In this document: piece by piece, positions 28,420 to 36,952 of the stretch
Position numbering within the stretch: the stretch's first letter is position 1
How the letters are laid out: each line of letters starts with the position of its first letter
Assembly (NCBI GenBank): GCA_020833255.1
Contig: JAJHQR010000009.1
Coordinates: 1-37,241 of the forward strand
Source of the DNA: Desulfurococcaceae archaeon
GTDB taxonomy: Archaea; Thermoproteota; Thermoprotei_A; Sulfolobales; NBVN01
DNA: 37,241 nucleotides
Direction of reading: 5' to 3'
Notes under the pieces: model-generated
Told to the model about the DNA's origin: nothing
Database searches by the model: none
What the model saw: the letters and a program-made list of their open reading frames with translations, nothing else
Position numbers and translations under genes: made by a program

Positions 28420-29121
28420 ATGAATCTAGGGTTGCACTTAGAGAGTTTATTGCCTGCGAACACCGTGGTGGAGGCTGGGATTGCTACCGTGCTCTTCATC
28501 TATGTCCTGGGAGTGGTTTACGGGACTAGGTACACGTACGATTTAATGGTTAAGAAGGGGCTTACACACAACGTAGCCGTATATTTCAACAGGAAGTTGA
28601 TACACGTGCTAGCGGGGGGTGTGGTAGCTCTTATAGTGCCCTTCGTGTTCACGTCACCCACAATACCTTTTATTTTAGCGCTAGTGTTGGCTCTCATAAC
28701 CTGGATACCGCATAAGAGAGGGAAACTCCTGACTTGGTTTCAGGTACCGGATAATGCTTACGAAGTAAACTTCTGCATAGCTTGGGGAACCATATTACTA
28801 GCTTCATGGCTTATTTTCAACACACCCATATACGGTCTAATACCCGTGCTCTTCATGTCTTTCGGTGACGCCGCCACGGGAGTGGTCAGGAACCTAATAT
28901 ACAGGAGGAGAACAAAGTCTTGGTGGGGTAACTTCGCGATGTTCTTGGCGTGTCTTCCTATAGCGTACTACTTCGTAGGGCTTTGGGGGATTCCTGTAGC
29001 CGCGCTGTCTTCATACATAGAACACTACGAGTTCAACCCGATAGACGATAACCTGTTAATTAGCGCTACCTCCTTCTTATCACTCCTTCTACTCTCATAC
29101 GCGGGATTGATAAACATCTAA
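28420..29121 (+). CDS. Polyprenol (dolichol/phytol) kinase-like membrane protein
   Basis: This 233-residue membrane protein belongs to the SEC59/VTE5-type (COG0170) CTP-dependent lipid kinases related to phosphatidate cytidylyltransferase. In order it shows RKLIHV (58-63), FGDAATG (148-154), KSWWG (166-170) and PIDDN (207-211), the full set of family motifs, with about seven helices. Such enzymes phosphorylate dolichol, phytol or geranylgeraniol. In archaea they would feed lipid-linked sugar carriers for glycosylation or recycle isoprenoids. The exact lipid cannot be read. It has its own strong TATA box, so it is a separate transcript from the ABC genes upstream. Confidence 0.82.
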   Translation: MNLGLHLESLLPANTVVEAGIATVLFIYVLGVVYGTRYTYDLMVKKGLTHNVAVYFNRKLIHVLAGGVVALIVPFVFTSPTIPFILALVLALITWIPHKRGKLLTWFQVPDNAYEVNFCIAWGTILLASWLIFNTPIYGLIPVLFMSFGDAATGVVRNLIYRRRTKSWWGNFAMFLACLPIAYYFVGLWGIPVAALSSYIEHYEFNPIDDNLLISATSFLSLLLLSYAGLINI

Positions 29122-29180
29122 GCTAGAGATTTTTAGGTTTTAAATCCAGCCACGAAAACAGTGTTCGGTTCTTGAGCGCG

Positions 29181-31610
29181 CTACTCCAGGCACTTAACGT
29201 CTAGGATCTCGCTCAATCCTTTAAGGATTGCCAGAGCCTCAACAGCCACCTCATCTCCTCCCCCAACCCTTTCTCCCAGGCTACCCCCATACTTTTTCAT
29301 CAATAAGCATACCGTAGCTCTAGTCTTCCAGAGGTTTCTGAGGGCTGAAGAGCTCATGAAGTCTTTCAACACAGAAACGCTTTTCTCAGCGTTCCTTAAG
29401 ACACTCAAGTTATTCAAGTCTTTAACAAGCGAACGTAGTTGATTGGAGATCCCGGTATCTAACTCGCTCACCAAGTTAGGTATCTCAACACCGAACTCTT
29501 TAATCATCGTGAGGACGTCGCTTAAGCTGGAGGGGTCTAGTAACTGCTTATTAAGTAACTCACGTAGCTCGTAAGTCACGTACAACTTAATAAACTCCTT
29601 GAAGTAATCGAGAAACGGCGCCCTAGAGAGGACGGCGCTCCTCGCTATCGAGTAATTGGTTGTTAGTATTTCCTTAACCCTCCAATGAACCCTATCGAGT
29701 AGGTTGCTGAAGTAATTACTTATGATGACGTCCTGGAAATCCCTACGTAACTCACTAAAATTCTTGACCCTACTAAAGCGTTGCAACATGAACTTCTCGA
29801 GCCCTGCGAGATCGTTGCTGCTAACGTAATCTCTTAAAGCGTTATGCATAGCCCTCAAATCAAGTCCCTCAGGAGTTGTTGAAGCCCCGATCAAGACACG
29901 GCCGTTTATTGAGTGGGAATAATGAACGCATTCACTACTCTCCAAGGTCGCTAGGAACGTGATCCGAGCCTTACCGAAGGAATACTTAAGACTTCCTAAG
30001 ACGTGGGACTCACTACCTAGGTCTTCAATCAAGTAACCGAAGACTCTTCTAACGCGTTCTGAGGAACCGTTATTCAGGTTCAGCATAGAGTGTAGTATGC
30101 ATACGTCGTGAAAGTCCACGACGGCTTTCTTAACGTAACGCTCGTATATGTCCGCACCGTTCCCTAAGTCCCGTATATTGCTTCTAGCACCCTCAAGAAA
30201 CTTCAAGTACTTAGTTTCTAAATCCACGCCGGCTAACTCCTTAGCTAGTTGCATGGATCTAGCAGCGTGTTTCATGACTTGAATAGACTCAATATTAGAT
30301 ATGTCGTCGAAGAACCAACCGTCGCTGGAGAGGGCTAGGTAAGCATGCCTCATCATCTCCAGGAGCTTAAGCGCTCTTACCATGACGTCCTTGGTGACGG
30401 GGGCTTTGATTAACTTGCTTAAGTAATTAATTACTGATTCTTCGGACCCGCCCATAAACGACGCGTAGTTAAGTAAGGCGTTAAGAGGGTCTGCGAAGAC
30501 CTCACGAGATTCCTTGAAGAAGATTCCCTTGACTTCGTTGAGTAACCAATCCATAGAATTCCTGAGAGGCTTTCTCCACTCCTGACTCCAAGCCCTGTTG
30601 ACGTCTATCCTGCACCCACAGTTACTCCTCCACCTCTCGATTCCGTGCACGCAACTCCAGGAAGTATTCTCGAATATCTTGACTTCCCGCCTGGGCGGGT
30701 TAAGCTCCAGAAACTCGCCGAAGTTAGTGATTCTAGCTAGTTTCTTAGCGTTAAGATCTCTTAACGCGTAAGCGAGCGCTAAGTGACCGTACTTCTTGTG
30801 GTGCCCGTACGTCTCCCCGTCAGTAGCTATAGTGACTAGCTCTACGTCGCCTGAGTTGCTGAAAGCCTTAAGAATGTTCTTGGCGAAAGTATCCCCATTA
30901 CTCAGTAAATCACCGAACGCGACGCCGTGCGAGAGTCTTGCGTCGTAAAAGAATAAAACGATGCTTCTCCCGGAAGAGGTTTTGTAGATGTATGGTTGTC
31001 TAGTGTCTACCCTGCCACCACTCACATCTACCCACACACCGTCAGGCCCCCTCACCTCACGTGCTTGATGCGGTGCTAATACAGTGAATTTAATGCCTAG
31101 CTCCGCTAGCACGTCTAGAGTTTCATCATCTACGGCGGTCTCAGGGAGCCACATACCCTCAGGGTACCTACCGAAAGCCTCTTTAAAGACCTCTATCCCC
31201 CAGTAAGTAGCTACGTACTTATCCTCCCTACTAGCGAGAGGCATTATCATGTGGTTGTAGACTTGCGCGATGGCGGACCCATGGCCTGAGAACCTGCTCC
31301 TGCTGATGTGATCAGCTTCCACAACCGCTTCGTAGACGTCAGGTGCTTTCTCCTGAAGCCACTTAAGCAATGTAGGCCCTACGTTAAAGCTAATCCAGGA
31401 GTAGTTATTGATCACGTCGATTACTCGGCCTTCACTATCGATTATGGGAATTAAGGCGTTAGGCCTATAACACTCCTCGGTGATTCTCTCGTTCCAGTCG
31501 TGGTAGGGGTAGGCACTCTCTTCTTGAGGAATCTCGAAAAGCCACGGATCCTCTCTTGACGGTTGATAGAAATGCGCGTGAATCACCACATACTTACTCA
31601 AGCTCGACAT
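29181..31610 (-). CDS. GH57 glycoside hydrolase with DUF3536-type C-terminus
   Basis: This 809-residue cytosolic enzyme has a GH57 barrel and a long helical C-terminal half matching the DUF3536 group, whose activity is unproven but expected on alpha-glucans. GH57 regions are visible: HAHFYQP near the start, RFSGHGSAIAQVYNHMIMP, the nucleophile region EGMWLPETAV (E157) and the acid region ATDGETYGHH (D264). The C-terminal half contains SWSCVHGIERWRSNCGC and a run of helices. The ORF-track GTG 31631 lies upstream of the likely transcript start. ATG 31610 has GGTG 6 nt before it and fits the TTAAAAAG box at 31641-31648. It is downstream of glgB, with a tnpB relic between them. Confidence 0.88.
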   Translation of the reverse strand: MSSLSKYVVIHAHFYQPSREDPWLFEIPQEESAYPYHDWNERITEECYRPNALIPIIDSEGRVIDVINNYSWISFNVGPTLLKWLQEKAPDVYEAVVEADHISRSRFSGHGSAIAQVYNHMIMPLASREDKYVATYWGIEVFKEAFGRYPEGMWLPETAVDDETLDVLAELGIKFTVLAPHQAREVRGPDGVWVDVSGGRVDTRQPYIYKTSSGRSIVLFFYDARLSHGVAFGDLLSNGDTFAKNILKAFSNSGDVELVTIATDGETYGHHKKYGHLALAYALRDLNAKKLARITNFGEFLELNPPRREVKIFENTSWSCVHGIERWRSNCGCRIDVNRAWSQEWRKPLRNSMDWLLNEVKGIFFKESREVFADPLNALLNYASFMGGSEESVINYLSKLIKAPVTKDVMVRALKLLEMMRHAYLALSSDGWFFDDISNIESIQVMKHAARSMQLAKELAGVDLETKYLKFLEGARSNIRDLGNGADIYERYVKKAVVDFHDVCILHSMLNLNNGSSERVRRVFGYLIEDLGSESHVLGSLKYSFGKARITFLATLESSECVHYSHSINGRVLIGASTTPEGLDLRAMHNALRDYVSSNDLAGLEKFMLQRFSRVKNFSELRRDFQDVIISNYFSNLLDRVHWRVKEILTTNYSIARSAVLSRAPFLDYFKEFIKLYVTYELRELLNKQLLDPSSLSDVLTMIKEFGVEIPNLVSELDTGISNQLRSLVKDLNNLSVLRNAEKSVSVLKDFMSSSALRNLWKTRATVCLLMKKYGGSLGERVGGGDEVAVEALAILKGLSEILDVKCLE

Positions 31611-31634
31611 CTCAAGCACCAGATAAACCACGCG

Positions 31635-31650
31635 GAATTCTTTTTAATTC
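31635..31650 (-). promoter_or_regulatory. Promoter of the GH57 gene overlapping an inverted repeat
   Basis: GAATT-CTTTTT-AATTC is a 16-bp interrupted palindrome. Its minus-strand AATTAAAAAGAATTC holds the TATA-like box about 30 bp before ATG 31610. A regulator bound here would block TBP. The palindrome is AT-rich and could be chance. It lies between the relic and the gene. Confidence 0.35.
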
Positions 31651-31683
31651 TTAACACCTAAGCAGCATTAAGACCGGAATCGC

Positions 31684-31850
31684 GCTGACGGCTTCTCGCC
31701 TTGAATGGCGGGGGTTCTGCGCTCTCTAGGGCCGTGCATCATTGATTATGGCCCCTCAAGAGCGCGGCATCGTTTTTCAGGCCCCCGCCGCCAGCTCCGG
31801 GGAGGCGCGGGCTCATCGCCTGCTAGACTCGCCCACACCCAACACTAAGA
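31684..31850 (-). mobile_element. Decayed tnpB 3' end / omega-RNA-like solo element, copy B
   Basis: This is the second copy of the element at 179-345, same strand, colinear and about 80% identical by eye. The minus-strand frame reads CWVWASLAGDEPAPPRSWRRG, then CRALEGP, one TAA, and MMHGPRERRTPAIQGEKPSA. Several differences from copy A are silent in this frame, as expected of once-coding sequence. Similarity fades at both ends at the same points as in copy A. The terminal hairpin is weaker here (CCGCC ATTCAA GGCGA). It occupies the gap between glgB and the GH57 gene, which run in the same direction, so the glgB transcript probably reads through it. No tnpA or tnpB body is present. Confidence 0.62.
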
Positions 31851-31861
31851 ACGATTGTTCC

Positions 31862-33775
31862 TCAACCTCTATACTTGAGGAATAGGACGGCTAACGGAGG
31901 GAGTGTTAATACTATCGAGTGGGGTTTTCCATGGTAGGGGACTTTCTCAGTCTTCACGCCGGGCGCGTTACCGACTCCTGAACCGCCGTAAACTCTTGAA
32001 TCGCTATTCAGTATCTCTTCCCAAAAACCTTCCTCCGGCACGCCAACCCTGTACACGCTTCTCACTACCGGGGTGAAGTTAAGTATTACTAGTATCACGT
32101 CACCTCCAGAGCTCTTCCTGAGGAATGATATAACGCTCTGGTCCCTGTCCCTGAAGTCAACCCATTCGAAACCCTCGGGTTTGAAATCGAGTTCGTGTAA
32201 CGCGGGTTCTCTTCTATACGTGTTGTTGAGGTCTCTCACCCATGCCTGAAGTCCTGCGTGCTCAGGGTATTTGAGGATGTGCCAGTCGATACTCCTCTCG
32301 TGGCTCCACTCATCCCATTGAGCGATCTCGTTACCCATGAACAGCAACTTCTTGCCTGGATGTGCGTACATGTAGCCGTAAAGAAGTCTTAGATTCGCGA
32401 ATTTTTGCCAGTCATCGCCCGGCATCTTATTTATCAAGGACTTCTTACCGTGCACTACCTCGTCGTGAGATAAGGAATTAACGAAATTCTCGTAAAACAC
32501 GTACCAGACATTAAACGTCAGTATGTCGTGATGGTACTTGCGGTATATCGGGTCCTTAGACATGTAGTAGAGTGTGTCGTGCATCCACCCCATATTCCAC
32601 TTCATGTCAAACCCTAACCCGCCCTCGCTGACAGGTCTCGATACTTTAGGCCACGCACTAGATTCCTCAGCTATGGTCAGAACCCCTGGGTAGTACTTAT
32701 GGACTGCCTCGTTGAATTCTTTAATGAACTCTATAGCTTCTAGATTCTCCCTACCGCCGTACACGTTAGGCACCCACTCACCCGGTTTTCTAGAGTAGTC
32801 TAAGTAGAGCATCGAAGCAACGGCGTCAACTCGTAACCCGTCGACATGGTATTTCTCGATCCAGAAGAGAGCGTTGCTTATTAGGAAAGACTTAACCTCA
32901 CCCTTACCGTAGTCGAATACGTAGCTACCCCAGTCAGGATGCACCCTCTTCCTCCAATCCTCATACTCGTATAAGTGCGTGCCGTCGTAGAACGCCAGCC
33001 CGTGCTCGTCGGTAGCGAAATGTGAGGGTACCCAATCAACTATCACCCCTATACCGCACTCATGAAGTCTCTCAACTAAGTACATGAAGTCCTGAGGTTT
33101 CCCGTACCTGCTAGTAGGGGCGTAATACCCTACTACTTGATACCCCCAAGAACCGTAGAACGGGTGCTCCATCACCGGCAAGAACTCGACGTGCGTGAAG
33201 CCCATGTAACTCACGTAATCACACAACTTCGCAGCGAGCTCGCGGTAGGTCAAGAACCTATTACCTTCTTCTGGAACCCTCATCCACGAACCTAAGTGAA
33301 CCTCGTATATGGATATGGGGGCTTCGTAAGAATTCCTCAACGCCCTAACACGTAGCCACTCATCATCCCCCCACTCATAACTTAAGTCCCAGACGATGGA
33401 CGCAGTCTTGGGGGGTGCTTCCCACAAGAACGCGTAGGGGTCTCCCTTAAAAGCTCTGTAATCCCCGAATCTGGAGACTACGTAATACTTATACCTATCA
33501 CCTACTCTAACACCCCCCACGAAACCCTCCCAAATACCGGAACCGTCTTTACGCGGGATTAGCTTATGTGTTCCCGGCCTCCAATCATTGAAGTCCCCGA
33601 CCACGTGTACTTCAGCCGCGTTAGGAGCCCACACAGCGAAGTAAACGCCTGAAACCCCGTCAACAACTAGCGGGTGAGCACCCAACTTCTCGTAAATCCG
33701 GTAGTGTTTTCCTTCTCTAAACAAGTACACGTCGTAATCAGTAATTAAACTATACTCAACCACACCATCACTCAT
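31862..33775 (-). CDS. glgB: 1,4-alpha-glucan branching enzyme, GH13
   Basis: GlgB makes alpha-1,6 branches in glycogen. An N-terminal CBM48-type domain (about 1-120, with [22 protein letters not shown]) precedes the GH13 barrel. Conserved regions are [18 protein letters not shown] with nucleophile D317, LTIAEES with acid E370, and NSLSHDEV with H437-D438. The C-terminal beta domain ends in [10 protein letters not shown]. At 637 aa it is the usual single-chain bacterial-type enzyme. Many archaea use a GH57 branching enzyme instead, so transfer from bacteria is possible. There is no strong ribosome site; an ATAAAC box at 33808-33803 suggests a nearly leaderless mRNA. The helix-turn-helix gene lies 57 nt upstream. 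Confidence 0.94.
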   Translation of the reverse strand: MSDGVVEYSLITDYDVYLFREGKHYRIYEKLGAHPLVVDGVSGVYFAVWAPNAAEVHVVGDFNDWRPGTHKLIPRKDGSGIWEGFVGGVRVGDRYKYYVVSRFGDYRAFKGDPYAFLWEAPPKTASIVWDLSYEWGDDEWLRVRALRNSYEAPISIYEVHLGSWMRVPEEGNRFLTYRELAAKLCDYVSYMGFTHVEFLPVMEHPFYGSWGYQVVGYYAPTSRYGKPQDFMYLVERLHECGIGVIVDWVPSHFATDEHGLAFYDGTHLYEYEDWRKRVHPDWGSYVFDYGKGEVKSFLISNALFWIEKYHVDGLRVDAVASMLYLDYSRKPGEWVPNVYGGRENLEAIEFIKEFNEAVHKYYPGVLTIAEESSAWPKVSRPVSEGGLGFDMKWNMGWMHDTLYYMSKDPIYRKYHHDILTFNVWYVFYENFVNSLSHDEVVHGKKSLINKMPGDDWQKFANLRLLYGYMYAHPGKKLLFMGNEIAQWDEWSHERSIDWHILKYPEHAGLQAWVRDLNNTYRREPALHELDFKPEGFEWVDFRDRDQSVISFLRKSSGGDVILVILNFTPVVRSVYRVGVPEEGFWEEILNSDSRVYGGSGVGNAPGVKTEKVPYHGKPHSIVLTLPPLAVLFLKYRG

Positions 33776-33832
33776 AGGTCTTTACACTCTAGGCGAGTCT
33801 GTGTTTATGCGTGTTAATGATGTTAGAAATCC

Positions 33833-34318
33833 TCACTCGGTTAATCCAATCAATTCCTCGAGGGTTTTAACGACCTCGCTTAACTCCTCAGTACTTAATC
33901 TCTTAGCTAACTCCTCATCCCCTAAGACGTTCTTAACCCACTCAGAAACATACCCTCTCCTCAGATGCTCTTTCAACACCCCCTCAGGCACTAAACCATA
34001 CTTGATAACTACGTATAATTGTTTTAAGCTCTTGATCTTGAGGGGGACAGGGACCCCTGTGTTAGGATCGGTTAACACGTAAGCTTTCTCCTCACTGACC
34101 TCGGCTAAAACACTCTTAAGTGATTCCTTAACTCTCTTACCCTTATCAGTTAACGCGTAGACACATCTGGAAACCTCGATCACTAACCCCTCCTCAAGCA
34201 ACTCCCTCACATACTTCCTCAAAGTACTCTTGCTAAGACCGACCAACTCACTCAATTCGTCGAAACTGACCTCTCCCTCAATCTTCGCGAGAATCCTGAG
34301 TAGAGACTCTCTCACCAA
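33833..34318 (-). CDS. Winged-helix regulator with DUF5752-like domain
   Basis: This 161-residue protein begins with a winged helix: IEGEVSFDELSELVGLSKSTLRKYVRELLEEGLV is the DNA-binding core (residues 13-46). The second half, with AYVLTDPNTGVPVPLKI, LVPEGVLKEHLRRGYVSEWV and LGDEELAKRL, resembles DUF5752. I recall that domain near glycogen and trehalose genes, with an H..RGDFS.W pattern. It probably regulates the glgB and GH57 genes just downstream; the ligand is unknown. The track start is TTG 34318, but a TAAATA box near 34344-34339 would start transcription near GTG 34315. The fusion of a DNA-binding part to this domain is unusual to me. Confidence 0.72.
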   Translation of the reverse strand: MVRESLLRILAKIEGEVSFDELSELVGLSKSTLRKYVRELLEEGLVIEVSRCVYALTDKGKRVKESLKSVLAEVSEEKAYVLTDPNTGVPVPLKIKSLKQLYVVIKYGLVPEGVLKEHLRRGYVSEWVKNVLGDEELAKRLSTEELSEVVKTLEELIGLTE

Positions 34319-34444
34319 CTCACATCACTTCTTAATATTATTTACTGAAGACAAAGTTAAAAAACGTAACACGCAACATTGACATGAAACCATTGTACAG
34401 AAAACCGGTCACTAACTCTTAAAGGGTTGATTCACCTTAACGGC

Positions 34445-35938
34445 TTAATACGAGAATTTACTCTCCAGGTATTTCACGAAATATTCTGGGTTGTAAGATT
34501 CGTTGAATGATCTGAGAAGTAGTTCCTTCGGTGTGTAGACCGATCCCCATCTATGTATCTTCTCTCTTAAGTAATCCTTGATTTTCTGGAAATCCTTATT
34601 GATTACGTGTTCGTAGAGCCCGTTTAAGTCTCTCTCCATGTAGTGAGCTATTTGAGAAGCAAGTAGCGTTCCTAGCGTGTATGTCGGGAAGTAGCCTATA
34701 GAACCCATGCTCCAGTGGATGTCTTGCAACACCCCCTCTGAGTAGTTCTTGGGTTTAACGCCCACTAACCTCTCCATCTCGTAATTCCATAGCTCGGGTA
34801 GGTCAGCGACCCTCACCTCCCCGGAAATCATCAGCTTCTCTAGCTTGAACCTGAGTATTATGTGGAGGTTGTATGTCACCTCATCCGCGTCCACGCGGAT
34901 CAGCGAAGGCTTCACGGTATTGAAGTAAATGTATATGTCTTCAGGATCTCTGTTCCTGGCCGGGCTCACGTGCCTGATCAAGTCTATGAACGCGTGGACA
35001 AACGCTCTGGACCTGCCGATCACGTTCTCCCAGAATCTGCTCTGAGATTCGTGAATACCTAGCGAGACCCCGCTACCTACGGGGGTGTACCTGAGTTCCT
35101 CGTCTATCTGTAGCTCGTAAAGCGCGTGACCGAATTCGTGTATCACGCTGAACAAGGTTCTCTTGAAGTCGTAACCCTCATACCTCGTGGTTATCCTGAC
35201 GTCCCTCACACCCATGTTTATCGTGAACGGGTGTGCGGATACGTCGAGCCTCGCCCTCCTACCTAGAGGGAACCCGAAAGCCTCAAGTACTGCTAGGTTA
35301 AGCTTCTCAGCTTCTTCCCTCAAGTACTTCTCCTTCTCTAAGGGGTGATCCACCGAGTATTTACCATCACTTAACACCTTATCCAACACTCTCCTTATGT
35401 TAGGCTCTAAGTAACTGAACATCGTGTCCACGTCTCTGGTAGTCATCCCCTCCTCGTAGAGATCTACCAACGCGTCGTACGGGTGCTCCTTAAAACCCAG
35501 GTAGTTCGCTTTCTCTTTAGTTAAGTCAACTATTTTCTCTAAGTATGGCTTGAAAATCCCGAAGTCGTTCTTTTCTCTGGCCGTCTTCCACGCCATCCTA
35601 CCCTCCTGAGTCACTCTAGCTAACTCCTCAACGAGTCTCGGGGGTAGAGCCTTAGCGATCCTGACCTCTCTCTCAAGAACCCTTACTACGCCCTTCTCGT
35701 AATCATTCAATGATTCCTGCTTAGAAGCTCTCTCAAGTGCTTCGAGGAATTCTTTGCGGAGCAGTAGTTCCTGGACCATGAGACTTAATTCCGCGTGAGC
35801 AACGCTCCTCTCCTCAATACCCTCAGGAGGCATGTAAGTCTCTAAATCCCAGCCCATTACAGACATCGCGTGCGATAAAGCCCAGACCCTCCTGTAAAGC
35901 TTTAAGAGATCTTTAACTGCTTCATTCACGAAATACAT
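34445..35938 (-). CDS. Thermostable carboxypeptidase, family M32 (Taq type)
   Basis: M32 enzymes are zinc carboxypeptidases with broad specificity, acting on peptides in the cytosol. The zinc motif is HEFGH at 267-271. The third ligand lies in GIHESQSRFWEN, the family signature about 25 residues later. The N-terminal WDLETYMPPEG motif and late GVLQDIHWSMGSIGYFPTYTLG are also diagnostic. 497 aa is full length. The ATG has AGGTGG close upstream, and a CTTATATTA box near 35971-35979 gives a short leader. It stands alone, ahead of the DUF5752-like gene but separated by a 126-bp gap with that gene's own promoter. Confidence 0.93.
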   Translation of the reverse strand: MYFVNEAVKDLLKLYRRVWALSHAMSVMGWDLETYMPPEGIEERSVAHAELSLMVQELLLRKEFLEALERASKQESLNDYEKGVVRVLEREVRIAKALPPRLVEELARVTQEGRMAWKTAREKNDFGIFKPYLEKIVDLTKEKANYLGFKEHPYDALVDLYEEGMTTRDVDTMFSYLEPNIRRVLDKVLSDGKYSVDHPLEKEKYLREEAEKLNLAVLEAFGFPLGRRARLDVSAHPFTINMGVRDVRITTRYEGYDFKRTLFSVIHEFGHALYELQIDEELRYTPVGSGVSLGIHESQSRFWENVIGRSRAFVHAFIDLIRHVSPARNRDPEDIYIYFNTVKPSLIRVDADEVTYNLHIILRFKLEKLMISGEVRVADLPELWNYEMERLVGVKPKNYSEGVLQDIHWSMGSIGYFPTYTLGTLLASQIAHYMERDLNGLYEHVINKDFQKIKDYLREKIHRWGSVYTPKELLLRSFNESYNPEYFVKYLESKFSY

Positions 35939-36040
35939 TAAACCACCTAATTAAATGATGACGTAGCGTTAATATAAGCACGCAACCCGCTCCCGAGGCC
36001 TGGTTAGGCGGGACCTGCTTTAATTTGGTGGTGAACAGCT

Positions 36041-36047
36041 TTTAAAT
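36041..36047 (+). promoter_or_regulatory. TATA-like box of the DMT transporter gene
   Basis: TTTAAAT centres 26 bp before base 36070, which places the transcript start at the GTG/TTG start pair. The gene is therefore probably leaderless. Confidence 0.45.
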
Positions 36048-36067
36048 CCTTCCTTGCTCTCATATCG

Positions 36068-36943
36068 GTGTTGAGGTTGCTGAGCTTTGGGTACGCACTG
36101 ATTACGGCTCTCTTATGGTCTCTTAACCCGGCCTTCATAAGCAGGTACAGGAACTCCCTTCAACCCATCCTATTCACAGGGCTTAGAGCTCTGCTAGCAT
36201 TACTTCCGGCAGTTGTGTTCTGCTCGCTCGTAGGCTTCAACGCTGAGGTAACTTCCTACAGCTCAGCGTTGTTCGTGGTATCCGCTCTAATAGGGCCGGG
36301 CGTGGGCGACGCCGCTTACACCAAAGCTATTCAAATCCTCGGCGGCGGGAGAGCTGTGGTGGTAGCTTACACCTACATATTCGTCGCTCAAGCTCTTTCC
36401 GTGATAGCGGGTGAAGCTCTGAAACCGGGCACTGTGGTCGGCGCGGTTCTGGCTTTCCTAGGACTCTTTATATCGACCCCCAGAAACTCCGGTGGGTCGA
36501 GGGCTTCTTTAAGAGGTTTTGGTTACGCGGCAACCGCCTCAGTGTGTTGGGGGACGGGAACCGTGTTGAGTACCATGTCTCTCCACTACTCAGACCCTGT
36601 CTCGCTCTTGGTGATTAGGTTAGGGGTCTTAGTATCTGTCTTCATACCTGCGGGGCTGTTAAGCGTTTACGTGAGGAGGGATTACGACATACGCAACAAT
36701 ATAAGGGGATTAGTCGTGTGCTCGGGTCTGACAGGGTTTATCGGATGGTTTGGCGGGATGTACTTCTTCCTAATGTCTCTAGATATTGTTGGCACTGCCT
36801 CAACAGTTCTCGCGACCGCGCTGACTCCCATACTCTCCATGATCACCACAAGTAGTGTTGCGGGGGAATCCCACAATTATAGGCTGGTCTTAGGCGCTGG
36901 GTTAACGTCTCTGGGCATAGGGACTGCAGCACTTCTTAGTTGA
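36068..36943 (+). CDS. DMT-superfamily (EamA-type) transporter
   Basis: This 291-residue membrane protein has ten hydrophobic helices in two repeats of five, the EamA layout. It begins with ALITALLWSLNPAFISRY, and the second repeat starts with YAATASVCWGTGTVLSTMS. Conserved segments VGDAAYTKAIQIL and STVLATALTPILSM match the helix 3-4 and 9 regions. Substrates of the family are amino acids, sugars or other metabolites; none can be assigned. The start is a GTG immediately followed by TTG with no leader, judged from the TATA spacing. It converges on the MATE-type gene nine bases downstream. Size is complete. Confidence 0.86.
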   Translation: MLRLLSFGYALITALLWSLNPAFISRYRNSLQPILFTGLRALLALLPAVVFCSLVGFNAEVTSYSSALFVVSALIGPGVGDAAYTKAIQILGGGRAVVVAYTYIFVAQALSVIAGEALKPGTVVGAVLAFLGLFISTPRNSGGSRASLRGFGYAATASVCWGTGTVLSTMSLHYSDPVSLLVIRLGVLVSVFIPAGLLSVYVRRDYDIRNNIRGLVVCSGLTGFIGWFGGMYFFLMSLDIVGTASTVLATALTPILSMITTSSVAGESHNYRLVLGAGLTSLGIGTAALLS

Positions 36944-36952
36944 GCAGGCGGT

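Noticed and set aside
33801-34082. 93-aa plus-strand ORF opposite the winged-helix gene
   Set aside because: Composition is that of a shadow frame; the minus-strand gene has recognisable domains.
35950-36010. ATGATGA box that could start a C/D box RNA
   Set aside because: No CTGA box at suitable distance in the gap.
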